Below are positions 28,251 through 37,697 of a stretch of DNA of 64,000 nt, in pieces. Each line of letters begins with the position of its first letter. The stretch's first letter is position 1. This DNA comes from Arthrobacter sp. Leaf137. GTDB lineage: Bacteria > Actinomycetota > Actinomycetes > Actinomycetales > Micrococcaceae. The stretch spans positions 63,786-127,785 of the forward strand of contig NZ_LMOI01000018.1 of NCBI RefSeq assembly GCF_001423525.1, in the 5' to 3' direction. The position numbers and the translations under genes are program-made. The notes below the pieces were generated by a model. That model worked only from the letters and a program-made list of their open reading frames with translations, was not told the DNA's origin and searched no databases.

Positions 28251-28918
28251 CGCTCTCCGTCGCCGCGGGCACCGAGCCGCATCCGGTGCCGGTCTATGGT
28301 CCGGGCCGGGACGCCGATCCAGGTTTCGCCGTCAGGTACGTTACTGAGGATGGCGGCGCCCATCCCTACGGTGGCGTAGTCCCCCACACTGGTCCGTTCG
28401 CGGACGCTGGAGTTCATGCCAAGGTCGGCGGCCCGCCCGATCCTGACCCCGCCACCCAGGGAAACGCCTGCTGAGAACGTGGCGAAATCGGCAACGTCGT
28501 CGTCATGGGTGAACGTTACCGACGGCATAGCCACTACGTGCGCGCCCAGCGTGACGCCCGCCGTCAAGGTCACATTCCGGAGGAGGATGCTCCCCCGTCC
28601 GATCCGGCAACCGTCCGGGTACGGGACCGTGGGATCAATGGCGGTAGCGTACCTGGACTCCTGGACGCCAACGCTCCGTAACCGGTCCACCACGGACTCG
28701 CGCGCCCGTCCGGAGGCGAGGCAAACCAGTAGGAAGGCGTGCTTGAAACTGACGGCATCCTCAACCCGTCCAAGCACCGGGGCTCCATCCACCGTGGTGT
28801 CCGCCAACTGCCTGTCGTCATCAAGAAACCCCACGACGTCGTATTGCCCACTGGCCCGGACCATGGCCAGGACCTCCCTGGCCAGGCCGGTCACGGAGAC
28901 CAGAATCAGCTCGCTCAT
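28247..28918 (-). CDS. NeuD/PglD-like sugar O-acyltransferase
   Basis: 223 residues. An N-terminal Rossmann-like part (ILVSVTGLAREVLAMVRA) is followed by left-handed beta-helix hexapeptide repeats (IGRGSILLRNVTLTAGVTLGAHVV, GVSLGGGVRIG), the pattern of NeuD/PglD-type acetyltransferases acting on nucleotide- or lipid-linked sugars. No sugar biosynthesis cluster is nearby. It lies 14 bp downstream of the LAL regulator gene on the same strand and may be part of its transcript. Confidence 0.8.
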   Translation of the reverse strand: MSELILVSVTGLAREVLAMVRASGQYDVVGFLDDDRQLADTTVDGAPVLGRVEDAVSFKHAFLLVCLASGRARESVVDRLRSVGVQESRYATAIDPTVPYPDGCRIGRGSILLRNVTLTAGVTLGAHVVAMPSVTFTHDDDVADFATFSAGVSLGGGVRIGRAADLGMNSSVRERTSVGDYATVGMGAAILSNVPDGETWIGVPARTIDRHRMRLGARGDGER

Positions 28919-28932
28919 GTTCAGGGCCGCTC

Positions 28933-31620
28933 CTAGACGATCGGCAGGACATAGGGTTCGGCGGAGGGGCTGGACTTGCCGGCGGCCAGGGCAGTCAGCT
29001 GTGCGCGTGACTCCACGCCCAGCTTCCGGTAGATGGCCGTGAGCCGCACTTCCACCGTGCGTACCGACACGTACAGGGTGCCCGCGATTTCCTTATTCCG
29101 CATCCCCCGCGCAACCATCTTGGCAAGTTCGAGTTCATGGCTTGCGAGCAGCAGCAACGCCGGGTTCCCCCGGGGACGTTCCTCGCGATCATCCATGAGC
29201 AGCACGTCCACGTGCTGGGCCCATGAAGCGGCACCGGCCTCGTCGAAGAGCACCTTGGCCCGCAGCAGGGCATCCTTGGAGTCCCGAAGCCGGCCGAAAG
29301 CGCTCAGGCGCTCCGAATAACACAGCAGCGTCCGGCCTCGCTCCACCAACGGGACGTGCCCCTTCCCGGCTTCAATGGCCTGACTGAAGAGCTGGAGGGC
29401 CTGCTCACCGTCGGCCAGCATGGCGTGGCATCGCGCGAGGGCTTCCACAAGCCAGAGGGAGCGCAGACCAGCCGGATGTGCCTCCAGGCGCTGCAGGACT
29501 TGGGTCGCCTCCCGATGCCGTCCCAACCGGACCAGGACTTCCACCAAATCGGCTTCACATCTCAGCAGCACAGGGTTGGCGAACGCCTGGCCCAGCTCCG
29601 AGGCCCGGGAAAGATACGCGCAGGATTCTGCGAGGTCGCCGCGGAGCAAGGCGAAATGACCCTCCATGGCTGCAAACTGCGCAGCGATGGCCAGGTTGTT
29701 TCCCGATGCCGCAAACTGCTGTGCATCCGCCGCATGAACCTTTGCCCGGGCTTCATCTCCCACCGCGTGCGCCCGCCACACCCGGAAGAGGCACCGCTGG
29801 CCGCGCTGGTACTTCATCTCCGGGTCGCTGCGCTCGAGGTCGTCTATAAGGCGGATAGCAGCGCCGACGTTGCCGGCACGGATTTCGTTGTCCACGGCCA
29901 GGACCAGTGCCGTTTCCCGCCACAGGGTATTGCGGGGCTCAAGATAACCGGCAACGATCGCGAACGCCTGTTGCGCTTGTGGGTACGCTTCGGCGTAGCT
30001 GAGTGCCCTGCCCTGCACCAGCAGGCTGACCATGCGGGCCTCTCCGGCAGGTTCGTGCTTGCGGGCAAGGCTGGCGGTATCGCCCCTGATGGCATCCGTC
30101 AGGGTCTGTGCCCGGTCGGTAATGGCACGGCACTCCGCTGACGCCGCGTCCCGGAATGCCGCGCTGCGCCGGAGCACCTCGGCCGCGTCCGCCAGCTCCC
30201 ACCGTTCCGCATAGTAGAGGGCTGCGCCGGCCAACAGGGCCGCGGTGAACGCGGGGCTGTGCCGGCCGAACTCTTTGGCCAGGCGCAGCACCATGCTGGA
30301 GCGCACCGACGCGCCCTGGGCAAACTGGATTTCGAAGGCCAGGCCGGTCAGCCGAAGGATGAGGGCCGGGTTGCGGGTGACCCGGAGTGCCCAGTCCAGA
30401 TAACGGCGGGCGTACACGAATTCGCCATGGCTGAAGAGGACTTCGGCAATGGCAGTGAGGCGGGCGGCGGTTTCGGCTTCCCACGGGTTGAGGGTCAGCG
30501 CGCGCTCAATGTACTCGACGGCGAAGGGCACATCTCCGCCGCGGATCAGGTCCACCGCGTGCCGCAGCAGGCTGAACGCCGTTTTGCGCTCCAGCGCCGT
30601 GTAGCTCAGGTGCCAGCGCCTGGCGTAGGGGTCGGAAAGCTCCGAGGCATTTGCCAGTGCACGGTGGCTGGCTGTCCTCGCCGCGGGGGTCATGGTGGAA
30701 AAGACGTAGCCGCGCAGCAACTGGTCGCGGATCCGCAGGTGGGGCCCTGTTCGGCTGACCAGGCCTTCGGACAGCAGCTCGTCGACGCCGGACCACACGT
30801 CTCCGTTGACCTGTTCCAGGGCCCCGATATCGGTCCGGCAGGACAACGAGAGGAGGTCGAGGATGCCGCGGGCCGCTGGAGCCAGCTGGCCCACCACCGC
30901 CGCAAAATCTGTTTCAAAGCTGCCCCTGCAGGGCAACGGGATGGGCATGGCGTATTTCCCGTCGGCCTTCTGCTCCAGCAGGTGGTGGTACAGCTCGACG
31001 GCGGCGAGCGGATTTCCCAGCGTGGCCGAGGCAACTGCGTGGGCGGCCGCCGTCGTGCCCTGGTTGGCGGGGATCGCCTCCAGCATCCGCACCGTCTCGT
31101 TGTAGCTCAGCGGATTGAGCTTCAGCGAGTCCAGCCCGGTGAACGGGCCCTCAGGCGGAGAACCACGGACGCTGAGGAACAGCGCGATGTCGGTTCCACT
31201 CAGGCGCCGGGCCAGGAAACCGATCACGGCCTGGCTGCCGGGGTCGAGCCGGTCGGCGTCGTCAATGGCAATGACCGTCCGCGTTGACGACCGCTGGAGC
31301 AGGCCGGACAGGAGCGTCGCTGACAAAGCGGGGACGTTAGGGGTGTCCGCCGCGTCACGCAGGAGCTCGTCCGCGATCCTGTTCAAGACCGGGTCGTCCA
31401 TCCTGTTCAGGAGGGCGGTGATTCCGGACAGCGGCCAGCCGGATTCGGACTCGCTGGCGCTGAGGAACACCGTGGGGTATTCGCACAGGGCGGAAAGTTC
31501 GGCTAGGAGTGCTGATCTTCCCGATCCCCTGCTGCCGGACACCACCAGGGCTGAATCCTTGGGTCCGCGGATCACCGAAAGGACCCTGTCCAGTTCCTTG
31601 CTCCGGCCTACCAAAGACAT
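28933..31620 (-). CDS. LAL-type LuxR transcriptional regulator
   Basis: 895 residues. N-terminal AAA/NB-ARC-like ATPase with Walker A GSRGSGRSAL and Walker B IAIDDADRL, a long helical TPR-like middle region, and a C-terminal LuxR helix-turn-helix (ELAKMVARGMRNKEIAGTLYVSVRTVEVR). LAL (MalT-like) regulators activate genes in response to a bound ligand. The ATG at 31620 was chosen because MSLVGRSKELDRVL is the family start and an upstream purine stretch precedes it; the longer upstream frame crosses the intergenic space. It diverges from the amino acid permease gene. Confidence 0.87.
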   Translation of the reverse strand: MSLVGRSKELDRVLSVIRGPKDSALVVSGSRGSGRSALLAELSALCEYPTVFLSASESESGWPLSGITALLNRMDDPVLNRIADELLRDAADTPNVPALSATLLSGLLQRSSTRTVIAIDDADRLDPGSQAVIGFLARRLSGTDIALFLSVRGSPPEGPFTGLDSLKLNPLSYNETVRMLEAIPANQGTTAAAHAVASATLGNPLAAVELYHHLLEQKADGKYAMPIPLPCRGSFETDFAAVVGQLAPAARGILDLLSLSCRTDIGALEQVNGDVWSGVDELLSEGLVSRTGPHLRIRDQLLRGYVFSTMTPAARTASHRALANASELSDPYARRWHLSYTALERKTAFSLLRHAVDLIRGGDVPFAVEYIERALTLNPWEAETAARLTAIAEVLFSHGEFVYARRYLDWALRVTRNPALILRLTGLAFEIQFAQGASVRSSMVLRLAKEFGRHSPAFTAALLAGAALYYAERWELADAAEVLRRSAAFRDAASAECRAITDRAQTLTDAIRGDTASLARKHEPAGEARMVSLLVQGRALSYAEAYPQAQQAFAIVAGYLEPRNTLWRETALVLAVDNEIRAGNVGAAIRLIDDLERSDPEMKYQRGQRCLFRVWRAHAVGDEARAKVHAADAQQFAASGNNLAIAAQFAAMEGHFALLRGDLAESCAYLSRASELGQAFANPVLLRCEADLVEVLVRLGRHREATQVLQRLEAHPAGLRSLWLVEALARCHAMLADGEQALQLFSQAIEAGKGHVPLVERGRTLLCYSERLSAFGRLRDSKDALLRAKVLFDEAGAASWAQHVDVLLMDDREERPRGNPALLLLASHELELAKMVARGMRNKEIAGTLYVSVRTVEVRLTAIYRKLGVESRAQLTALAAGKSSPSAEPYVLPIV

Positions 31621-32062
31621 GAGGTCCCCGTCCTGTGAAGAAAGGAGACCGCATTCTTGCGCATGTGTACCCGGCACGGCAGCCGCACCGCCGGGTACCC
31701 CGGAGATCCAGCACGGCTTGTCTCCGCCCCAGTGCGGTTCCCAGCTGTAGAAAGGAATATATAGCGGCCACGGATGGGGTTGCCATCCAAATAGGCGCTG
31801 GATTGGCTCAAGATTGGCCGCCGCGTTTCTTGAAGATTTCGGTGTTGCCCGGTATGCATCTTTTGATGCCCTCAGATGTCCGCAGCTGGAGGAAGTTCTG
31901 ATTTGGGCGGGCCGGGCTTGTGCCGATGCACATAATGCCGTAACCGTTAGCGGGTCTAGGGTGGGAGAAACTTGTGATCCACCGCACTGGAAGGGCCCCG
32001 GGAAACCTCCGCCGCCGCCAGTAGCCCCAACTCCACGCAATAACCAGAAGGACGGCGCACGC
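31621..32062. other. Divergent intergenic region (442 bp)
   Basis: Space between the LAL regulator and the permease, so it must hold both promoters. A 6-bp inverted repeat GGATGG/CCATCC (31772-31788) and a TATATATT stretch at about 31758 (possible -10 region for the regulator on the minus strand) are visible. No gene, and nothing else I can support. Confidence 0.5.
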
Positions 32063-33481
32063 ATGCCCGCTGACCAGCAACTGTCCAAGTCGCTCAAACC
32101 ACGGCACCTTTCCATGATCGCCATCGCCGGCGTCATCGGCGCCGGACTCTTCGTCGGATCCGGTGCCGCCATCCAGCAGGCGGGCCCGGGCATCCTGGTG
32201 GCCTACATGGCCGCCGGTATCGTGGTCATCCTGGTGATGCGCATGCTCGGAGAGATGGCCGCGGCCCACCCTGAGACCGGCTCCTTTTCCACCTACGCAG
32301 ACAAGGCGCTGGGCCGCTGGGCCGGATTCAGCATCGGCTGGCTGTACGCATGGTTCTGGATCATCGTGCTGGGCATCGAAGCCACCGCGGGGGCGGCCAT
32401 CATGCACCGGTGGATTCCGGGCATCGACCAGTGGGTCTGGGCGCTGATCCTGATGGTCCTCCTGACGCTGACCAACCTCGGTTCGGTCAAGTCCTACGGT
32501 GAATTCGAGTTCTGGTTCGCCTCCATCAAGGTCACGGCCATCATCCTGTTCCTCCTCTTCGGCGTGGCAGCCATCCTGGGCCTCGTTCCCGGCGTCCCCG
32601 CCCCCGGCCTTGACAACCTGCTGAACAAGGGCGGATTCATGCCCAACGGCCCCGGCGCCGTCCTGGCCGGAATCCTGGTGGTGGTCTTCTCCTTCTTCGG
32701 CGCCGAAATTGCCACCATTGCCGCCGGCGAGTCCGAGAACCCGGTTGACGCTGTCAAGAAGGCCGTCAAGTCCACCGTCTGGCGCATCCTCGTTTTCTAC
32801 ATCGGCTCCATCGCCATCGTGGTCACCCTGCTGCCGTGGAACGATGCCAGCGTGGCAAAGAGCCCTTACGTTGCCGTCATTGAGCTCTTCGGAATTCCGG
32901 GCGCCGGAACCATCATGGACATTGTGGTGCTGACCTCGGTCCTGTCCTGCCTGAACTCCGGGCTGTACACCGCCAGCCGGATGCTGTTCTCACTGTCCAA
33001 GCGCGGAGACGCCCCTGCTTCCTGGACGAAGATTTCCCGGCGCGGCGTGCCGGTTGCTGCCGTGCTCTCCTCCACGGTGGTCGGCTTTGTCACCGTTGGC
33101 CTGAACTACATCGCACCGGACACCGTATTCCTTTTCCTGGTCAACACCTCCGGCGCCATTGCGCTGTTCGTCTGGCTGGTCATCGCCTCCTCGCAGCTGA
33201 TCCTCCGCAAGCGCATGGGCGCCGCCGCCAAGGACCTTGCGCTGAAAATGTGGTTGTTCCCGTATCTGACGTGGCTGTCGATCGGCAGCATCGTTGCCCT
33301 GCTCATCGGCATGGTTATCCTGGACTCCACCCGGGAATCCCTGCTGCTGTCCGTGGCGCTGGCCGGAGTCGTGGTGGCCATCGGGGTCCTGCGCTACCGC
33401 CGGCGCGGAGCTTCCGCAGGCCAGGCCGGGGACGGACTCGAAGCCGACGACGTCCCGGCCAAGGCGGGACCGGCGTCGTAA
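32063..33481 (+). CDS. Amino acid permease (APC superfamily)
   Basis: 472 residues with about twelve membrane helices. The start of the fold (RHLSMIAIAGVIGAGLFVGSGAAI) and the QQAGPGILVAYM loop are diagnostic of AAT/GABA-permease-like members. It follows a 442-bp divergent region shared with the LAL regulator. An AGAAGGA site lies 10 bp before the ATG. Substrate not determined; the closest general type is GABA or aromatic amino acid permease. Confidence 0.9.
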   Translation: MPADQQLSKSLKPRHLSMIAIAGVIGAGLFVGSGAAIQQAGPGILVAYMAAGIVVILVMRMLGEMAAAHPETGSFSTYADKALGRWAGFSIGWLYAWFWIIVLGIEATAGAAIMHRWIPGIDQWVWALILMVLLTLTNLGSVKSYGEFEFWFASIKVTAIILFLLFGVAAILGLVPGVPAPGLDNLLNKGGFMPNGPGAVLAGILVVVFSFFGAEIATIAAGESENPVDAVKKAVKSTVWRILVFYIGSIAIVVTLLPWNDASVAKSPYVAVIELFGIPGAGTIMDIVVLTSVLSCLNSGLYTASRMLFSLSKRGDAPASWTKISRRGVPVAAVLSSTVVGFVTVGLNYIAPDTVFLFLVNTSGAIALFVWLVIASSQLILRKRMGAAAKDLALKMWLFPYLTWLSIGSIVALLIGMVILDSTRESLLLSVALAGVVVAIGVLRYRRRGASAGQAGDGLEADDVPAKAGPAS

Positions 33482-33502
33482 TCTGCTGCTTTTCCACATA
33501 GG

Positions 33503-33537
33503 AGAGCCCGTGCTGCCATCCCGGCAGCACGGGCTCT
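33503..33537 (+). terminator. Terminator after the permease
   Basis: A perfect 15-bp stem (33503-33517 and 33523-33537, 5-base loop), 21 bp past the stop codon, with no long T-run. Confidence 0.7.
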
Positions 33538-33650
33538 AGCCTTGAGTCAAGCGCGAATCGCCTATCCCGTCCAAATGCACTAAGATATTGAAGTCTGTGC
33601 TGCGCCTCAGCCACCGTTCCGGCGGCGGGCATGCATGGAATCGCAAATGA

Positions 33651-33695
33651 ACCTCCTGTTACGGAAATGCCGTAACCGCTTAGCCCAAAGGAGGT
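33651..33695 (+). promoter_or_regulatory. Structured rpsF leader that can hide the ribosome-binding site
   Basis: ACCTCCT (33651-33657) is perfectly complementary to AGGAGGT (33689-33695), the rpsF ribosome-binding site. Directly inside it GTTACGG (33658-33664) pairs with CCGTAAC (33670-33676). The result is a 14-bp stem with a one-sided 12-base bulge (33677-33688) and a 5-base loop. This looks like an S6:S18-type autoregulatory leader, known for rpsF in other bacteria, but I cannot align it here. Confidence 0.5.
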
Positions 33696-33705
33696 GGGTT
33701 CACAT

Positions 33706-34011
33706 ATGCGTCCTTACGAATTGATGGTAATCATCGACCCCGAGGTCGAAGAGCGTACCGTTGAGCCGTCGCTTCAGAAGTTCCTGAACGTCATCACCAA
33801 CGATGGTGGAACCATCGAAAAGGTTGACATCTGGGGCCGTCGCCGGCTGGCTTACGAGATCAAGAAGAAGTCCGAAGGTATCTACGCCGTGGTGAACTTC
33901 ACCGCCAAGCCGGAAACCGCCAAGGAACTTGACCGCCAGCTGTCTCTTAACGAGACCATCATGCGCACCAAGATCACCCGCCCCGAAGAGCAGAAGGTTG
34001 TTGCCGAGTAA
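33706..34011 (+). CDS. rpsF: Ribosomal protein S6
   Basis: 101 residues of bS6 ([36 protein letters not shown]), part of the 30S platform with S18. Ribosome-binding site AAAGGAGG lies 10 bases before the ATG at 33706, so the earlier in-frame ATG is not used. First gene of the operon with ssb, rpsR and rplI. Confidence 0.97.
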   Translation: MRPYELMVIIDPEVEERTVEPSLQKFLNVITNDGGTIEKVDIWGRRRLAYEIKKKSEGIYAVVNFTAKPETAKELDRQLSLNETIMRTKITRPEEQKVVAE

Positions 34012-34084
34012 TTTCGGTACAACTCTTCATTCTTCACCCCGCAGGACTCGAATCTTCACCCAGGATCGAACAAGGAGGCAGTAG

Positions 34085-34666
34085 ATGGCAGGCGAGACCA
34101 CCATTACGGTCATCGGTAATCTCACCAATGACCCGGAATTGCGGTTCACACCGTCAGGTTCGGCAGTAGCGAACTTCACCATCGCTTCCACCCCGCGTAC
34201 CTTTGATCGCCAGTCCAACGAGTGGAAGGACGGGGAAACCCTGTTCCTCCGCGCTGCGGTGTGGCGTGAAGCGGCCGAGAACGTCGCGGAGTCCCTGACA
34301 AAGGGCATGCGCGTCATCGTTACCGGCCGCCTGAAGAGCCGTTCCTACGAAACAAAAGAAGGCGAAAAGCGCACTGTTATCGAGCTTGAGGTCGATGAAA
34401 TCGGCCCCAGCCTCCGTTATGCAAACGCCAAGGTCAACCGCACCCAGCGCTCCGGCGGTCAGGGTGGCGGAGGCTTCGGCGGCGGCAACAGCGGCGGTGG
34501 CTTTGGCGGCGGCAACTCTGGTGGAAACCAGGGCGGCAACTCCGGCGGTAACTGGGGTGGCGGCGGCGGCAACCAGCAGGCTGCACAGGACGACCCTTGG
34601 GCAACGCCCGGCGTCTCCAACGCAGGTGGCTGGGGCAACGGCCCCGACTCCGAACCGCCCTTCTAA
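34085..34666 (+). CDS. ssb: Single-stranded DNA-binding protein
   Basis: 193 residues. OB-fold at 1-115 ([31 protein letters not shown]), a Gly/Asn-rich linker, and the conserved acidic tip DSEPPF that recruits replication and repair partners. An AAGGAGG site lies 6 bases before the ATG. It sits between rpsF and rpsR as in other actinobacteria. Confidence 0.96.
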   Translation: MAGETTITVIGNLTNDPELRFTPSGSAVANFTIASTPRTFDRQSNEWKDGETLFLRAAVWREAAENVAESLTKGMRVIVTGRLKSRSYETKEGEKRTVIELEVDEIGPSLRYANAKVNRTQRSGGQGGGGFGGGNSGGGFGGGNSGGNQGGNSGGNWGGGGGNQQAAQDDPWATPGVSNAGGWGNGPDSEPPF

Positions 34667-34748
34667 AAAATCATCTCGGCCCGGCGTCGGGACCGCATCA
34701 CTGTGCCTGCCGGCACGGTGGCGGTTATCGCCGTCGGACCACCACCAT

Positions 34749-34770
34749 CCCGTGGATCAATATCCACGGG
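34749..34770 (+). terminator. Hairpin between ssb and rpsR
   Basis: Perfect 9-bp stem (34749-34757, 34762-34770, loop CAAT) with no T-run, 23 bp before the rpsR start. More likely an RNA-processing or translation-modulating hairpin than a full terminator, as rpsR and rplI must still be expressed. Confidence 0.5.
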
Positions 34771-34793
34771 CTCCCTAGAATAGGAGCTCCACG

Positions 34794-35033
34794 ATGGCTA
34801 AGGCTGAACTCCGTAAGCCCAAACCAAAGTCCAACCCCTTGAAGGCCGCTGACATCACTGTCATCGACTACAAGGACGTAGCATTGCTGCGCAAGTTCAT
34901 CTCCGACCGCGGAAAGATCCGCGCCCGTCGCGTCACCGGCGTTACGGTCCAGGAACAGCGCAAGATCGCACAGGCAATCAAGAACGCCCGCGAAGTTGCC
35001 CTGCTGCCTTACTCCGGCGCTGGCCGCGGTTAA
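34794..35033 (+). CDS. rpsR: Ribosomal protein S18
   Basis: 79 residues of bS18 ([35 protein letters not shown]), the partner of S6 in the 30S subunit. It lacks the zinc-binding cysteines of the C+ paralogue, so it is the zinc-independent form. Strong AGGAG site just upstream; 17 bp before rplI. Confidence 0.96.
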   Translation: MAKAELRKPKPKSNPLKAADITVIDYKDVALLRKFISDRGKIRARRVTGVTVQEQRKIAQAIKNAREVALLPYSGAGRG

Positions 35034-35050
35034 GGAAGGGATTTACTAAC

Positions 35051-35503
35051 ATGGCAAAGCTCATTCTGACCCACGAAGTCACCGGTCTCGGTGCTGCCGG
35101 CGATGTTGTCGAGGTCAAGGACGGTTACGCACGTAACTTCCTGCTGCCCCGCAACTTCGCCCTGACCTGGACGAAGGGTGGCGAGAAGCAGGTTGAGTCC
35201 ATCAAGGCTGCCCGCGCCGCCCGCGAGCACGCTTCCCTGGAAGATGCTCAGAAGCAGGCCGCTGCACTGCAGTCCAAGCCTGTCCAGCTGGTTGTCAAGG
35301 CCGGCGAAACCGGACGCCTGTTCGGCACGGTCAAGCAGGCCGACGTCGCCAACGCTGTTGAGGCCGCAGGCCTGGGCAGCATCGACAAGCGCAAGGTTGA
35401 ACTGCCGGTCCACATCAAGTCGGTTGGTTCCTACCAGGCCAACGTCCGTCTCCACGAGGATGTTGCCGCTGTGATCGAACTCGACGTAGTAGCCGGAAAG
35501 TAA
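35051..35503 (+). CDS. rplI: Ribosomal protein L9
   Basis: 150 residues with the N-terminal domain [35 protein letters not shown], the long connecting helix, and the C-terminal domain. It completes the S6-SSB-S18-L9 operon and is followed by a strong terminator. Confidence 0.97.
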   Translation: MAKLILTHEVTGLGAAGDVVEVKDGYARNFLLPRNFALTWTKGGEKQVESIKAARAAREHASLEDAQKQAAALQSKPVQLVVKAGETGRLFGTVKQADVANAVEAAGLGSIDKRKVELPVHIKSVGSYQANVRLHEDVAAVIELDVVAGK

Positions 35504-35519
35504 CTTCTGACTGCACCGA

Positions 35520-35554
35520 AGACCCCCGCTGCCGGATCACGGCAGCGGGGGTCT
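35520..35554 (+). terminator. Terminator of the rpsF-rplI operon
   Basis: Perfect 15-bp GC-rich stem (35520-35534, 35540-35554, loop of 5) followed by TTTT; a good intrinsic terminator. Confidence 0.9.
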
Positions 35555-35567
35555 TTTGCATCTGCGG

Positions 35568-35990
35568 TCACGGCCGGTGGAGTTGGGCCATTACATGGTG
35601 GTAACCGCTCCTGATCATCGCCATCAGAACCTGCCGGTCAACATCTGCCAGCCTGTTGATGTACAGGCAGGCGGCGCCGGTCTTGTGCTTGCCGAGGGCT
35701 TCAAGCTTAGGCCCGGCATCGGGCCCGTACGTCAGCCCGTACAGGGCGAGGTTGGCCTTCCGCGGGGAGAACCCGACGGCGGCTGAGTCGCCTTCCCTGC
35801 CGGTGGCATATCTGTAGTGGTAGCTGCCGAAGCCCACGATTGTGGGTCCCCACATCACCGCTTCCTGGCCAGTGATGTCCCGCATGAGCTCCAGCAGTTC
35901 GAAACCGTCAGCCCTGCGGACCGGGTGCTCCACTGCTGCCAGGAATTCGTTGACGCCGGCCCCGGTGGGGGCGGTCTTGTTCGCTGCCAT
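35568..35990 (-). CDS. DUF1801 domain protein
   Basis: 140 residues with the pattern of DUF1801 (AVEHPVRRADGFELLELMRDITGQEAVMWGPTIVGFGSYHY). Function unknown; a fold related to YdhG/iron-sulfur scaffold-like proteins has been suggested for the family. Start ATG at 35990; a longer upstream frame runs antisense through phzF and is not used. It ends 13 bp past the rplI operon terminator and diverges from the PhzF gene. Confidence 0.8.
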   Translation of the reverse strand: MAANKTAPTGAGVNEFLAAVEHPVRRADGFELLELMRDITGQEAVMWGPTIVGFGSYHYRYATGREGDSAAVGFSPRKANLALYGLTYGPDAGPKLEALGKHKTGAACLYINRLADVDRQVLMAMIRSGYHHVMAQLHRP

Positions 35991-36047
35991 GGACGTAGTC
36001 TGGCAGACGCCGCCAGGGTACGGCCACACCGGTGATAGCCTGCACCG

Positions 36048-36899
36048 GTGACCACCCAGAGCATGCGAATCCGCCCGTTCCACCAGGCCGACGTCTTTTC
36101 CGCTGAACCGTACCGCGGCAACCCGCTGGCCGTGGTGGTTGATGCCGAAGACCTGTCCGCGGACCAGATGCAGCACTTCGCGAACTGGACGAATCTCTCC
36201 GAAACCACGTTCCTGCTGCCGCCCACAGATCCTGAGGCGGATTACCGGGTACGTATCTTCACCGGCACTGAGGAGTTTCCTTTTGCCGGCCACCCGACGC
36301 TGGGCTCGGCGCACGCCTGGCTTGAGGCCGGCGGCGTCCCGAAGTCGGACGACTGGCTGGTGCAGGAGTGCGGGGCCGGCCTTGTACGGGTTAAGCGCGA
36401 CGGCGGCCGGCTCGCCTTCGCCGCGCCGCCGCTGACCCGCTTCGAACCCGTGGACAGTTCCACCCGCCGGCAGCTGGCCGCCGCTCTTCGGCTGCCGGGG
36501 CCGGACCTCCTTGATGCGTCCTGGCTGGTCAACGGTCCCGAGTGGATCGGCGTACTGCTGGGATCTGCTGAGCAGGTGCTGGCCCTCGAGCCGGACCTGG
36601 TTGCCATGGGGAGCCTCAAGATCGGGGTTATTGGCCCGCACCAGCCGGGTGGGGACGCCGATTTTGAGGTCCGCACCTTCATTCCGGGCGATGCCATGGT
36701 GGAGGATCCCGTGACGGGCAGCTTCAACGCAGGCGCCGCGCAGTGGCTGATCGGGACCGGGCGGGCGCCGGAGCAGTACGTGGCGGCACAGGGCACCGTC
36801 CTGGGCCGCGCAGGCCGCGTCCACATCTCTGCCGAGGGGGCGAACATCTGGGTGGGTGGCCACTGCGCCACCTGCATCCGCGGGAGCGTCACGCTCTAA
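36048..36899 (+). CDS. PhzF family isomerase/epimerase-like protein
   Basis: 283 residues of the PhzF/DapF-like fold: FHQADVFSAEPYRGNPLAVVVDAEDL at the start, the catalytic-type Glu in NLSETTF, and FPFAGHPTLGSAH. The phenazine biosynthesis context is absent, so the substrate is unknown. A GTG at 36048 is used, with an alternative ATG five codons later. Divergent from DUF1801. Confidence 0.85.
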   Translation: MTTQSMRIRPFHQADVFSAEPYRGNPLAVVVDAEDLSADQMQHFANWTNLSETTFLLPPTDPEADYRVRIFTGTEEFPFAGHPTLGSAHAWLEAGGVPKSDDWLVQECGAGLVRVKRDGGRLAFAAPPLTRFEPVDSSTRRQLAAALRLPGPDLLDASWLVNGPEWIGVLLGSAEQVLALEPDLVAMGSLKIGVIGPHQPGGDADFEVRTFIPGDAMVEDPVTGSFNAGAAQWLIGTGRAPEQYVAAQGTVLGRAGRVHISAEGANIWVGGHCATCIRGSVTL

Positions 36900-37037
36900 G
36901 TCCGCTTTCCCGTGGGACTGATGCAGGCCGCGGCACGGCTTGAGGATCCTGCACCGGGAATACCCCGGAAGCGACGCCTGTTCAACAAGTAGATGCAAAT
37001 GCATGTACGATCAGTGAACCAGCAACAGGAGAACGCC

Positions 37038-37664
37038 ATGGAAACCCGCCGCATCACCGTCCTTTCCGCCGGACTCGGCGTCCCGTCGTCGAGCCGACTG
37101 CTTGCAGACCAGCTGGCGGCGTCGGCCAAGCGCCAACTGGAGGCCGCCGGATACAGCGTGGAAGTGGAAACCGTCGAGCTGCGGGACCTGGCGGTGGACA
37201 TCGCCAACAATTTCGTCACCGGTTACGCCGCGCCGCACCTGGCCGACGTGATCGCCACAGTTGAAGCAGCAGACGGCATCATCGCAGTGTCCCCCGTGTT
37301 CAGTGCGTCGTACAGCGGGCTCTTCAAATCGTTCTTCGACGTGCTGGACCCCAAGTCCCTGGACGGCAAGGCGGTCCTGCTGGGTGCCACCGGCGGAACG
37401 GACCGGCACCAGATGGTCCTGGACTACGCCATGCGCCCCCTGTTCAGCTACCTCCGCACCCGGATTGCGGCCACGGCCGTGTTCGCCGGGCCGCAGGACT
37501 GGGGCATAGCGAGCGACGCCGGCACCTCCCTGGCCAGCAGGGTGGACCGGGCATCCGGCGAGTTTTCGCAGCTCCTGGAAGGGCTGCAGCCGGGCCGCAA
37601 GCTGGCGCCCATGGAATCGCTTCCGTTCGAGCAGCTTCTCGCGGGAATCTCCGGAACCAACTGA
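37038..37664 (+). CDS. NAD(P)H-dependent FMN reductase (CE1759-like)
   Basis: 208 residues with the flavodoxin-like pattern of NADPH-dependent FMN reductases (VLSAGLGVPSSSRLLADQLA, then SPVFSASYSGLFKSFFDVLD and LGATGGTDRH). It reduces flavin in the cytoplasm, supplying two-component monooxygenases or general redox. The ATG at 37038 is preceded by AGGAG with a good spacer; the frame upstream is spurious. It faces the minus-strand L7/L12-like gene. Confidence 0.85.
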   Translation: METRRITVLSAGLGVPSSSRLLADQLAASAKRQLEAAGYSVEVETVELRDLAVDIANNFVTGYAAPHLADVIATVEAADGIIAVSPVFSASYSGLFKSFFDVLDPKSLDGKAVLLGATGGTDRHQMVLDYAMRPLFSYLRTRIAATAVFAGPQDWGIASDAGTSLASRVDRASGEFSQLLEGLQPGRKLAPMESLPFEQLLAGISGTN

Positions 37665-37697
37665 CCAGCAGGATGGCCTTCCGCCGGCTGGCCCGCC

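Noticed and set aside
36000..37004. Extended minus-strand frame upstream of the DUF1801 gene
   Set aside because: It is antisense to phzF and DUF1801 homologs start at 35990.
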